From assembly GCA_963802575.1 (NCBI GenBank), contig CAWDJF010000004.1, positions 372,001 through 436,000 on the forward strand: a stretch of DNA of 64,000 nt. Direction: 5' to 3'. Every line of letters starts with the position of its first letter. Within the stretch, counting starts at the first letter, position 1. The stretch comes from DATFTE01 sp963802575. GTDB lineage: Bacteria > Acidobacteriota > Terriglobia > Terriglobales > Acidobacteriaceae. The notes beneath the pieces are model-generated. The model made no database searches. It was not told where the DNA came from and was given only the letters and a program-made list of their open reading frames with translations. Shown one piece after another: positions 40,760 through 48,712 of the stretch. The position numbers were made by a program, and so were the translations under genes.

Positions 40760-42105
40760 TTCCGCTCCTTCACAAATTGGCGCCGGCAATCGCCACCTGG
40801 GGCGATTCCAAGGTGGAACAGTCGCTGCACTGCCGCAGTCATTTGCTCCTGCTCCGCCCTTTCCGGAAGTTCCTTGAGTTCACGGGCCAGCGATCCTGCG
40901 ATGCGCTGCGTGATGCGGGATGTGACTGCGGTCAACATCTCGTCCTGATCCCTGGAAAACGGCCCGGACTCTGCTTTAAAGGACTCCAGTTCTTGCCGGC
41001 AAATTTCATCCAACCGGGTGCGCAAGGCGATGATGGTAGGCACGACGCGCTCCGCCAGAAGCTTGCGGCGGAAACCCTTCGCCTCGGCGGCGACGATCAG
41101 ACGCGCATCGGCAGCGGCGCTCTCGCGCTCTCCGGTATTGTGTTGGACGACTTTTTCGAGGTCGTCGATATCGAAAAGGAAAACTCCAGGGACATCTCGC
41201 ACTGCTGGGTCAATATCTCGGGGCAGCGCAATATCGACCAGCACCAGGGAACGCTGCTTGCGTTCGCGAGCGATCAATTCTGCTTCTTCGCGGCTGAGAA
41301 TCGTATGCGGGCAAGAGGTGGAACTGATGACGATGTCGGCATCCATCAGATGCTGCCAGCGGTCGTCAAAAGCGATGGCGGTCCCGCCCAACTTGTTGGC
41401 CAGTTCCACGGCGTGCTCGAACGTGCGATTGATCACGCAAATCGAGGCTGCGCCGTTCTTGACCAGATACTGCGCCGAGAGTTCACTCATTTTGCCCGCA
41501 CCCAGCAATAGCACCTTCTTGCCTTCGAGCGAGCCCAGAGTCTGGCGGGCAAGTTCGACGGCGGCGTAAGGCACCGAGACGGCACAGTTGCCGATTGCGG
41601 TCTCGTTGCGAACACGCTTGGAAACAGTTAATGCCTTCTGCATCACGGCATCGAGAAAACGGGCGGTGCTGCGAACTTTCTGCGCCTGCTGCCATGCGCC
41701 TTTGACCTGGGAAATAATTTGCGGCTCGCCTATGACCATGGAATCGAGGCTCGATGCCACGCTGAAAATATGGAGGAGGGCTGCGTCGTCGAGCAGGCGA
41801 TAAAAATGTTTCCACTCGCAGAGTTTCAATCCGTATTGGGAGGAAAGGAAGCGCAACACCGAATTGGCGGCCAGCGACGAATCATTTGCCCAGAGAATAA
41901 ATTCAGTACGATTGCAGGTCGCGAGGATGATGACTTCTTCAATACCTTCCTGCCTACCGAGTTCGACCAGCGCTTCGTAGCGCCCGGTTTCGCTGATCCA
42001 GAAACGTTCGCGCACAGCGACCGGGGCTGTCCGGTAATTCAGACCAATGACCATCAATGTGGGTTCCACAGATTCCCCCAGAGGACCGAGTTTCACCACT
42101 GACAT
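40756..42105 (-). CDS. hemA: Glutamyl-tRNA reductase
   Basis: This 449-residue enzyme reduces glutamyl-tRNA(Glu) to glutamate-1-semialdehyde, the first step of the C5 tetrapyrrole pathway. Diagnostic segments are LNYRTAPVAVRERF at the N-terminus, ILATCNRTEFILW with the catalytic Cys, GEPQIISQVKGAW, the Rossmann GAGKMSELSAQYLVKNGA and LVDIALPRDIDP. A start at 42105 (MSVVKLGPLG) is preferred; 42150 is also possible, the segment between being poorly conserved. It is the first gene of the leftward cluster with TPR, sigma factor and kinase. Confidence 0.92.
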   Translation of the reverse strand: MSVVKLGPLGESVEPTLMVIGLNYRTAPVAVRERFWISETGRYEALVELGRQEGIEEVIILATCNRTEFILWANDSSLAANSVLRFLSSQYGLKLCEWKHFYRLLDDAALLHIFSVASSLDSMVIGEPQIISQVKGAWQQAQKVRSTARFLDAVMQKALTVSKRVRNETAIGNCAVSVPYAAVELARQTLGSLEGKKVLLLGAGKMSELSAQYLVKNGAASICVINRTFEHAVELANKLGGTAIAFDDRWQHLMDADIVISSTSCPHTILSREEAELIARERKQRSLVLVDIALPRDIDPAVRDVPGVFLFDIDDLEKVVQHNTGERESAAADARLIVAAEAKGFRRKLLAERVVPTIIALRTRLDEICRQELESFKAESGPFSRDQDEMLTAVTSRITQRIAGSLARELKELPERAEQEQMTAAVQRLFHLGIAPGGDCRRQFVKERK

Positions 42106-42513
42106 GGCACCCTTCGTGCCAAATTCGAATGCGGCTGTCGCAGGGGACATCCATCTTGTTATCAGAGGTTTATAGGATCCTCGGGCGGAGTTGAAGAAAG
42201 CCGACGAAGCGATCGATGCGGCATATCACACTGCTGAGTGGGGTTTTCGCGCCCGCGCTTCGTTGGGTCAGATCACGCACCGATGAGAAATGCCACACAC
42301 AGACAAAAGCGAGCGCTCCCCTTGAAAGCGCCCGAAAAAAGGACTAGTGTTACTCAGATTTCCATATCTAAATACTTGAAAACTAAATCGTTCGCGTGAC
42401 TTCCTGCTTTGCGAAGACGGGACGTAGTCACGCTGGATCTTTTTTGGCAGGGCGCGTGCCCTTCCACTTAACTGGAGGAGGCCGAGGCCTCGTCGCTTAG
42501 GAGAAAAAAGAGA
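42106..42513. other. Divergent intergenic region between hemA and cytochrome c
   Basis: No gene is supported. Near 42480 the perfect palindrome GAGGCCGAGGCCTC lies just upstream of the cytochrome start. An imperfect hairpin GCGCT ... AAGCGC followed by an A-run (42312-42340) may act in a transcript 5' end, but I cannot assign it to a known riboswitch. Both divergent promoters must lie here. Confidence 0.5.
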
Positions 42514-42831
42514 ATGAAGAACGTAATGAAATTGGTCTTGTGCGTATTCGTATTTGCGATGATTTTTTCCACCTGGTCGTTGGCCGATGACGGCGCTGAG
42601 ATTTTCAAGAGCAAGTGCGCAACCTGCCATGGAGCCGATGGCAAGGGAACCACGGGAATGGGTAAGGCGCTCAAGCTGCGCGACCTCAGTTCCGCCGACG
42701 TGCAGAAGCAGTCTGACGCCGATCTGGTCAACATCGTGACCAACGGCAAAGACAAGATGCCGAAGTACGATGGCAAACTGACCAAGGATCAGATCAATGA
42801 CGTTGTGAAGTACGTTCGCACCCTCAAATAA
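42514..42831 (+). CDS. Periplasmic class I cytochrome c (c6-like)
   Basis: This 105-residue protein has a signal peptide (MKNVMKLVLCVFVFAMIFSTWSLA) and one heme site KCATCHGADGKG, with Met ligand candidates in KMPKYDG. The late DQINDVVKYVRTLK is typical of small mono-heme cytochromes. It shuttles electrons in the periplasm and, being just upstream of the molybdenum hydroxylase genes, could be their electron acceptor. A strong terminator separates it from them, so it is its own transcript. GGAG lies ten bases before the start. Confidence 0.9.
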   Translation: MKNVMKLVLCVFVFAMIFSTWSLADDGAEIFKSKCATCHGADGKGTTGMGKALKLRDLSSADVQKQSDADLVNIVTNGKDKMPKYDGKLTKDQINDVVKYVRTLK

Positions 42832-42849
42832 ACGTTTCCTCCTTCGTTC

Positions 42850-42877
42850 GGGCCGGGGTCGATCCCGGCCCTTTTTT
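42850..42877 (+). terminator. Rho-independent terminator of the cytochrome c gene
   Basis: GGGCCGGG / CCCGGCCC form an 8-bp stem with a 6-nt GTCGAT loop, followed by a run of six T. It begins 19 bp after the stop codon. Confidence 0.92.
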
Positions 42878-43015
42878 ATTGTCTGGTTGTATACTTCCTT
42901 GAGCGATCCGCTCCGCAAGGCTATGTCCGCTAACCGAATGATTCCAGCTCGGTCCAACCACTTCATCAGGACGAAATAATGCCAGCCGCAAGGCCAGTCC
43001 CACGGAGGTCTCAGG

Positions 43016-43654
43016 ATGCCTGACGAGCAAGAGCCGAAGAATTCATCTTCAACCAATGCAGGAGTTTCACGCCGCGAATTTTTGAAGATTGGCGGCATTA
43101 CCGTTGCCGTGCCACTGGTTGCCGGGCCTCGAGTGGTCGAAGCCGCTGGTGAACCAGTGAAAGTTTATGGCCCGGGTAAAGTACCGATCGAACTCACGGT
43201 GAACGGAAAGAAGCACGCGCTGCAACTCGAGCCTCGCGTCACGCTGCTTGACGCGCTGCGCGATTCGCTCGACATTACGGGAGCCAAGCGCGTCTGCGAT
43301 CGCGCCGAGTGCGGGTCGTGCACGGTGCTTATGAACAACAAGCCGGTCTATGCCTGCTCAATTCTGGCGATCGATGCGCGCGGGAAGGACATCACGACGG
43401 TAGAGTCCTTCATGCAAGGCGACAAGCTGCATCCGATTCAGCAGGCATTCGTCGAGAACGACGCTTCGCAATGCGGTTTCTGTACGCCTGGTTTCGTGGT
43501 GGCAACGAAAGCATTTCTCGACAAGCATCCCAACCCCAGCCCTGAGGAGATCCGCCGCGGACTGAGCGGCAATGTCTGCCGCTGCGGAACCTATCACGGC
43601 ATTCAGCAAGTCGTCGCACAAATGTCGCAGAAGGGGGGCCTGAGCCATGCCTGA
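43016..43654 (+). CDS. Periplasmic molybdenum hydroxylase, 2Fe-2S subunit (PaoA/YagT-like)
   Basis: This 212-residue protein opens with a twin-arginine signal (SRREFLKIGGITVAVPLVAG) and continues with the two [2Fe-2S] modules: CDRAECGSCTVLMNNKPVYAC and, in the second half, CGFCTPGFVV with NVCRCGTYHGIQQVV. It passes electrons from the Mo centre towards FAD. The Tat signal places the complex in the periplasm, as for E. coli PaoABC. The 3' end overlaps the Mo-subunit gene by 8 bp. GGAGG lies before the start. Confidence 0.93.
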   Translation: MPDEQEPKNSSSTNAGVSRREFLKIGGITVAVPLVAGPRVVEAAGEPVKVYGPGKVPIELTVNGKKHALQLEPRVTLLDALRDSLDITGAKRVCDRAECGSCTVLMNNKPVYACSILAIDARGKDITTVESFMQGDKLHPIQQAFVENDASQCGFCTPGFVVATKAFLDKHPNPSPEEIRRGLSGNVCRCGTYHGIQQVVAQMSQKGGLSHA

Positions 43655-46016
43655 TTACAACTGGCCTGATGCGGAACATCGAACGCTGATCGGCAAGCGC
43701 GTGGCGCGCGTGGATTCTCCCGTGAAGGTTTCGGGCCGTGCGAAATACACCTACGACTATCACGGAACGGGGATGCTGTTCGGTAAAGTGCTGCGGTCTC
43801 CCTACGCGAAGGCGCGTATCGTCAGCATCGACACCAGCGTCGCCGAGAAAATGGCGGGCGTAAAAGCGGTACAGATTATTCAGAAGCCGGGCACGACGGT
43901 GCAATGGGCTGGCGATGAAGTGGTCGCAGTGGCAGCCGTCGATGAGCCTACGGCGGAAGATGCCGCGCGCAGCATCAAGGTGAAATATCAGCCGCTGTCA
44001 TACATGGTGAGTGATGCCGAGCCTCCCGCAGGAGCGGGCGAAGGCGGCGGTCCGCTTGCGGAAGATGATATCTACGACGCGCTCAGCAATCAGGTGCCGA
44101 ACGATCAATTGATCGATATGCTGCAAAAGCAGGGAGTCAGCTTCAAGGTGGACGACGACTTCCTCAAGGAACTGAAGGGCTACGAAGTTCCCGACGCCGT
44201 GATTCAGGCGATTGCGAAGGCACCCTTCCACGAGGCGAAGGGTGGGGGCCGCTCCAGCTATCAAAAGAACGCCGTCATCGCGCTGGGCCAGGTAGATCAG
44301 GCATTCTCAGAAGCGGAAGTCACGTCCGAGGGGCTCTATGGTGCTCCAGTAATTGTGCACTGCTGCCTCGAATCGCACGGATCGGTTGCCGAGTGGCCCG
44401 ACGCGAACCATCTGTTCGTTCATATCTCGACGCAGAACGTCTCCGGCATTCCCGATCAGATGGCGGAACCGCTTAGCGTTCCGGCAACCAATGTTCACAT
44501 TCATCAAGACAATATTGGCGGCGGCTTCGGCAGCAAGTTTGCCGCAGACCGCTGGGACATCACAGCTGCGCGGCTTTCAAAGAAGGCCGGAGGCAAGCCG
44601 GTGCGCATCATGTTGGAGCGCGATGCGGAGCTGGAAGTTGCGGGCGCGCGTCCTTCAGGCTACGCACGGGTGAAGGTAGCCGCGAAAAAAGACGGCACGC
44701 TGACGGGATGGCAATCGCAATCGTGGGGCACGGGAGGGCCCGGCGGAGGAGGTATGCCGCCGATTCCCTACGTTTTCAATATCGCCAATCAGAAGAAAGA
44801 ACACACCGCGATTCGCACGAACATTGGACCGGCGCGAGCATGGCGCGCTCCCAACCATCCGCAGGCCGCAGTCATCACCATGGGCGCGCTCGATGACCTG
44901 GCGGCGAAGCTCAACATGGATCCTGTCGAGTTGCTCTTAAAGAATCTCGACTTGACGGTGAAGGACCGGCAGCAGACTTATCGCGAAGAACTCGGCATCG
45001 CTTCCGATTTGATGGGGTGGAAAGAAAAATGGCGTCCGCGGGGACAGAATGTTTCGGGCAACATCGCCCGCGGACTGGGCGTTTCGATGCACACATGGGG
45101 CGGCCGCGGCCACGCCAGCGACTGCGATCTGACGATTCATCCTGATGGATCGGTAAATATCAAGATGGGGACGCAGGATCTGGGCACCGGCACGCGGACT
45201 ACGATTTTGGTTGTTGCAGCGGACACTTTGGGTCTGCCGATTGACGCGATCAATCTCTACATTGGCGACACAATGTATCCGCCGTCGGGAGGATCGGGAG
45301 GATCGACCACTCCGGGCGGAGTAAGTTCGTCCACCCGGCGCGCGGCAGTCGATGCTCGCGAAGCGCTTTTTGCGAAGGCTGCTCCGGCCCTGAAGGCGCA
45401 ACCGGAGGAACTGGAGTGTGTTAGTGGCACGATTCGTGTTAAAGGAGATCCCAGCCGTGCTCTAACCTGGAAACAGGCGTGCTCGAAAATCGGGGCCGTT
45501 CCCATCACTGTGCGCGGACACAACGACTCCGCTGCAGCCAAGAACAAACCCGACCTCACCAACAGCGGCGTGGGTGGAGTAGGCATGGCGGAAGTCGAGG
45601 TCGACACGGAAACCGGCATCGTGAGAGTGAAAAAGATGGTCGCCGTGCAGGACTGCGGTCTGATCATCGATCTGAGGCTTGCCGAGAGCAGTTGTTACGG
45701 GGCGATGGTCATGGGCATCAGCTACGCGCTGTTTGAAGAGAAGGTCATGGACCCGCTCTCGGGCCGCATGCTGAATCCCAATATGCAGTTTTATCGGTTA
45801 GCTGGATTGAACGATATTCCCGAACTGATGGTTCACATGATGACCGGAAAGGGCTATGACGAACGCGGTGTCATTGGACTCGGCGAGCCTCCGGTAATCT
45901 CGCCGGGAGCGGCAATCTCGAACGCGGTGGCCAACGCCATCGGCGTGCGCGTTCCCTTTCTCCCACTTACTCCCGATCGAGTACTGGCCGCGCTCGAACA
46001 GAAGGCAGGTGCATGA
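43647..46016 (+). CDS. Molybdenum hydroxylase catalytic subunit with an inserted helical domain
   Basis: This 789-residue subunit carries the molybdopterin site of the xanthine-oxidase family: GGGFGSKF, QDLGTGTRTTILVVA and the late GLGEPPVISPGAAISNAVANA with the catalytic Glu. Substrates are typically aldehydes or N-heterocycles. Residues about 138-200 are an insertion not normally found: a Gly-rich linker, then LSNQVPNDQLIDMLQKQGVS and LKELKGYEVPDAVIQAIAKA, a helical module I associate with acidobacterial proteins. It begins in the last codons of the 2Fe-2S gene and ends in the FAD gene (ATGA). No export signal of its own; it probably rides out with the Tat-bearing subunit. Confidence 0.92.
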   Translation: MPDYNWPDAEHRTLIGKRVARVDSPVKVSGRAKYTYDYHGTGMLFGKVLRSPYAKARIVSIDTSVAEKMAGVKAVQIIQKPGTTVQWAGDEVVAVAAVDEPTAEDAARSIKVKYQPLSYMVSDAEPPAGAGEGGGPLAEDDIYDALSNQVPNDQLIDMLQKQGVSFKVDDDFLKELKGYEVPDAVIQAIAKAPFHEAKGGGRSSYQKNAVIALGQVDQAFSEAEVTSEGLYGAPVIVHCCLESHGSVAEWPDANHLFVHISTQNVSGIPDQMAEPLSVPATNVHIHQDNIGGGFGSKFAADRWDITAARLSKKAGGKPVRIMLERDAELEVAGARPSGYARVKVAAKKDGTLTGWQSQSWGTGGPGGGGMPPIPYVFNIANQKKEHTAIRTNIGPARAWRAPNHPQAAVITMGALDDLAAKLNMDPVELLLKNLDLTVKDRQQTYREELGIASDLMGWKEKWRPRGQNVSGNIARGLGVSMHTWGGRGHASDCDLTIHPDGSVNIKMGTQDLGTGTRTTILVVAADTLGLPIDAINLYIGDTMYPPSGGSGGSTTPGGVSSSTRRAAVDAREALFAKAAPALKAQPEELECVSGTIRVKGDPSRALTWKQACSKIGAVPITVRGHNDSAAAKNKPDLTNSGVGGVGMAEVEVDTETGIVRVKKMVAVQDCGLIIDLRLAESSCYGAMVMGISYALFEEKVMDPLSGRMLNPNMQFYRLAGLNDIPELMVHMMTGKGYDERGVIGLGEPPVISPGAAISNAVANAIGVRVPFLPLTPDRVLAALEQKAGA

Positions 46017-46999
46017 TGCGAGCCTTTGAATATGCAAGCCCTGAGACCAAAGAGCAGGCATCAGGACTGCTGGGCGCAAGCTGGGGCCAAGCTGAAATTC
46101 TCGCGGGCGGCACCGACTTGCTGGCACTCATGAAAGATGACATCGTCCAGCCCAAGCGCCTGGTGAACATCAAAGAGATCTCAGATCTTCGCGGTGTGAC
46201 GTACAACTCCAACGGCTTGCGCATCGGAGCGCTGACCACACTCGGCGATCTGGCCGACAACGCCGACGTGATTCAGAACTACCCTGCGTTGGCAGACGCG
46301 TTGAACGATGCTGCCAGCCCGCAGATTCGCAACATGGCGACGCTGGGAGGAAACCTTTGCCAGCGTCCACGCTGCTGGTATTTTCGCAACGGCTTCGGAT
46401 TGCTTCCCAAAGATGCGAGCGGGAAAGACATGGTCGCGGAAGGCGAGAACCGCTATCACGCGATTCTCGGCAACGATGGTCCTGCAAAGTTTGTAAGCCC
46501 ATCGAGTATTGCGCCAGTGCTGATCGCATACGGTGCGAAGATTCGGCTGGTCGGTCCCAAACCGCGGCGGGAGATCGCATTGGAAGACTTCTACGTCATT
46601 CCGAAGAGCGACGCGGAGCGGGAGCACGATCTCCTTCCCAACGAAATCATCACCGAGGTCGTGCTGCCGCCTTCGGCTCAACTGCGAGTTGCCCATTACG
46701 AGGTGCGCCAGAAGCAGGCCTTCGATTGGCCGCTGGCGTTGAGCGCGATAGCGCTTCGCATGAACGGTTCGACGATTCAGTCCGCGCGGGTGGTGTTGGG
46801 GTATGTCGCACCGAAGCCATGGATCTCCCCGGAAGCGGCGCAAGCGCTGGTCGGCAAGACGGCTTCAGAGGATGTTGCCATGGCTGCCGCCAACGCCGCG
46901 CTCGCGAGCGCCACGCCACTTAGTCATAACAGATACAAAGTCCAACTGGCGCGCGTCGCAGTGAAGCGCGCTGTCCTGAAGGCGGGAGGCGCCGCATGA
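46013..46999 (+). CDS. Molybdenum hydroxylase FAD-binding subunit (CoxM/PaoB-like)
   Basis: This 328-residue protein has the FAD motif AGGTDLLALMKDD (near residue 34) and the second site MATLGGNLCQRPRCWYFRNGFG (near 107-127). In PaoB-type proteins the latter loop carries extra Cys for a [4Fe-4S] cluster; only two Cys are visible here (CQRPRC), so the cluster may be absent or differently ligated. The 3' part is the C-terminal CO-dehydrogenase flavoprotein domain (VVLGYVAPKPWISPEA). Starts within the stop of the Mo gene and overlaps the next small gene by ATGA. Confidence 0.9.
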   Translation: MMRAFEYASPETKEQASGLLGASWGQAEILAGGTDLLALMKDDIVQPKRLVNIKEISDLRGVTYNSNGLRIGALTTLGDLADNADVIQNYPALADALNDAASPQIRNMATLGGNLCQRPRCWYFRNGFGLLPKDASGKDMVAEGENRYHAILGNDGPAKFVSPSSIAPVLIAYGAKIRLVGPKPRREIALEDFYVIPKSDAEREHDLLPNEIITEVVLPPSAQLRVAHYEVRQKQAFDWPLALSAIALRMNGSTIQSARVVLGYVAPKPWISPEAAQALVGKTASEDVAMAAANAALASATPLSHNRYKVQLARVAVKRAVLKAGGAA

Positions 47000-47229
47000 T
47001 TCCGGAATCGGATCGCTTCAACATTCATCACCCGAATCTTTGTCCATCCCTGCGATGGAAGGGCCAATTCATTCTTGCCGAACGCGATCCTTCAGTTCCG
47101 GCTTCGAACGACGGACTTTTCTGGTGCATCCACACTCAGACCTGTATAGGTCCCGACGGCAGACTGGCGGAGCCGGGCAACTGCTGTTCCGCGTTCCGCT
47201 CGTGCCACGGCACGGGAAAGTGCGGGTAG
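46996..47229 (+). CDS. Small Cys-rich protein at the end of the molybdenum hydroxylase operon
   Basis: This 77-residue protein starts MIPESDRFNIHHPNLCPSLRW and has seven Cys, several clustered towards the C-terminus (CIHTQTCIGPDGRLAEPGNC, CSAFRSCHGTGKCG). It overlaps the FAD-subunit stop by 4 bp, so it is clearly part of the operon. No signal peptide is visible. The family is not recognised; the Cys pattern suggests a metal- or cluster-binding role, perhaps in assembling or delivering the cofactor. Confidence 0.65.
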   Translation: MIPESDRFNIHHPNLCPSLRWKGQFILAERDPSVPASNDGLFWCIHTQTCIGPDGRLAEPGNCCSAFRSCHGTGKCG

Positions 47230-47298
47230 TCGCAGAACCCCATTTTTGGTGGCAGCGCAATATAATAATTGCAACCGGATCCATCTGTGGGGTTTTGC

Positions 47299-48660
47299 AT
47301 GATTAGGGTTTTCCGCCTTCGCTGTTTTCACCTCGCTTTTCTTTGCAGCTTGCTGTTCGCCATACAAGCCTTTGCTCAATCGGGAGCCCCCGGGGCTTCC
47401 TCGCGCGACTTCAGTTACACCATCTCCACCACTCAGGTTTGGACCGACACTGGCGTAGACCTGCTGCCGGGCGACTCACTCGACATCACTGCCGCGCCGC
47501 CACCGGGCAGCGCCGTTCCCGATCGCCACGCTATCGCCACGTCGACATGCGATCCGAATGGCGCGAGTGATGCTCCCAAGACGGGGAATCTGCCAGCCGC
47601 GAGTGTGGCGCCGGGAGCGCTCATCGCCAAACTGGATTCGCAAGGTAGTGCACTTCTGGTAGGAAGCACGAAGCAAATTAAAGTGGACACTTCTGGCCAT
47701 CTTTTTCTCGGAGTCAACACCGACGGGCCGCCGGCTTGCGCCGGAAGTTTCGCGGTAAAGGTCCACGTCACCTCTGGAGTCATGGCAACAACTCCGACAA
47801 CCACATCCGCCCCTCCAGACGTGGCGAAGAACGCGACAGGCAGTACGACGCCTGGCACGGCGGGAAGCCAAGCTGCGGGGTCGGATGCCAACGGGTCGGC
47901 TGCTGACATCAAGAAAAAGCTGGCTGCTGCCGCGCAGGTTTGGATGCAAGGACAGTTTGGCACCGACAAACCGGCTGCTACTTCCTCTTCGTCTGCGGTC
48001 GGAGGCAACGCCGCTACCGCGACGCCGAGCACCGGCACACTTGATGTGTCGAAGGACAAGATCGATCCAACTCTCTCGAAAGACATCGATAGCCTGCCGC
48101 GCCGTGTCAACGACGAATTCAACAACATGGGCGACATGGTCAACTTCGTGATGGTCGGATCGAAAGAGCAAGTGCAAGCCGCGCTCGACGCAGCGAACTG
48201 GCATGTCGCTGACACTGACACCACCGAATCCGCACTGAAGGCGGTGCTCGAGACTTACCAGAAGAAAGACTACCTCACTATGCCGATGAGTCCGTTGCGG
48301 CTCTTCGGGCGCGTGCAGGACTTCGGATACGAGCAAGCCGAACCTTACTCGGTCGTTGCCAGCCGCCATCACTTCCGTATCTGGAAGGCCCCTTTCACTT
48401 ACAAGGGTGAAACTGTCTGGGTTGGAGCGGGCACACACGACATTGGATTCGAGAAAGATCAGCGCAACGGCAAAGTCACGCACAAGATCGATCCGGCAGT
48501 AGACGGCGAGCGTGACAATATCGGTGGAAGTTTACAGAAGACGGGAAAGGTGAAGGACCTCTATTACTATCTGCCACGGGATCCGGTGCAGGACGCGAGA
48601 AATGCGACGGGGGGTGGCTATCATTCGGACGGAAGAATGGTAGTCATGATTTTGAAGTAA
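47299..48660 (+). CDS. Exported protein with LssY C-terminal domain
   Basis: This 453-residue protein has a signal peptide (MIRVFRLRCFHLAFLCSLLFAIQAFAQ), an N-terminal beta-rich region (TISTTQVWTDTGVDLLPGDSLDITA), a low-complexity Ala/Thr/Gly/Ser linker, and a C-terminal LssY-like domain (DMVNFVMVGSKEQVQAALDA, VWVGAGTHDIGFEKDQRNGK, HKIDPAVDGERDNIG). Several TATA-like repeats of Thr/Ser in the linker may be glycosylated. Function of the LssY domain is unknown. Start at 47299 gives the signal; the in-frame codon at 47269 does not. Confidence 0.8.
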   Translation: MIRVFRLRCFHLAFLCSLLFAIQAFAQSGAPGASSRDFSYTISTTQVWTDTGVDLLPGDSLDITAAPPPGSAVPDRHAIATSTCDPNGASDAPKTGNLPAASVAPGALIAKLDSQGSALLVGSTKQIKVDTSGHLFLGVNTDGPPACAGSFAVKVHVTSGVMATTPTTTSAPPDVAKNATGSTTPGTAGSQAAGSDANGSAADIKKKLAAAAQVWMQGQFGTDKPAATSSSSAVGGNAATATPSTGTLDVSKDKIDPTLSKDIDSLPRRVNDEFNNMGDMVNFVMVGSKEQVQAALDAANWHVADTDTTESALKAVLETYQKKDYLTMPMSPLRLFGRVQDFGYEQAEPYSVVASRHHFRIWKAPFTYKGETVWVGAGTHDIGFEKDQRNGKVTHKIDPAVDGERDNIGGSLQKTGKVKDLYYYLPRDPVQDARNATGGGYHSDGRMVVMILK

Positions 48661-48712
48661 GCGAACCTTTGTGTCTCGTGATGGGACTCAGATCTGAAGT
48701 CTGAGGTCGGCC

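Noticed and set aside
40702..41511. 269-codon plus-strand frame
   Set aside because: Antisense to hemA, whose catalytic motifs are clear on the other strand.
42312..42340. Riboswitch or terminator between hemA and cytochrome c
   Set aside because: Only an imperfect short stem with an A-run; no match to a riboswitch class that I know.
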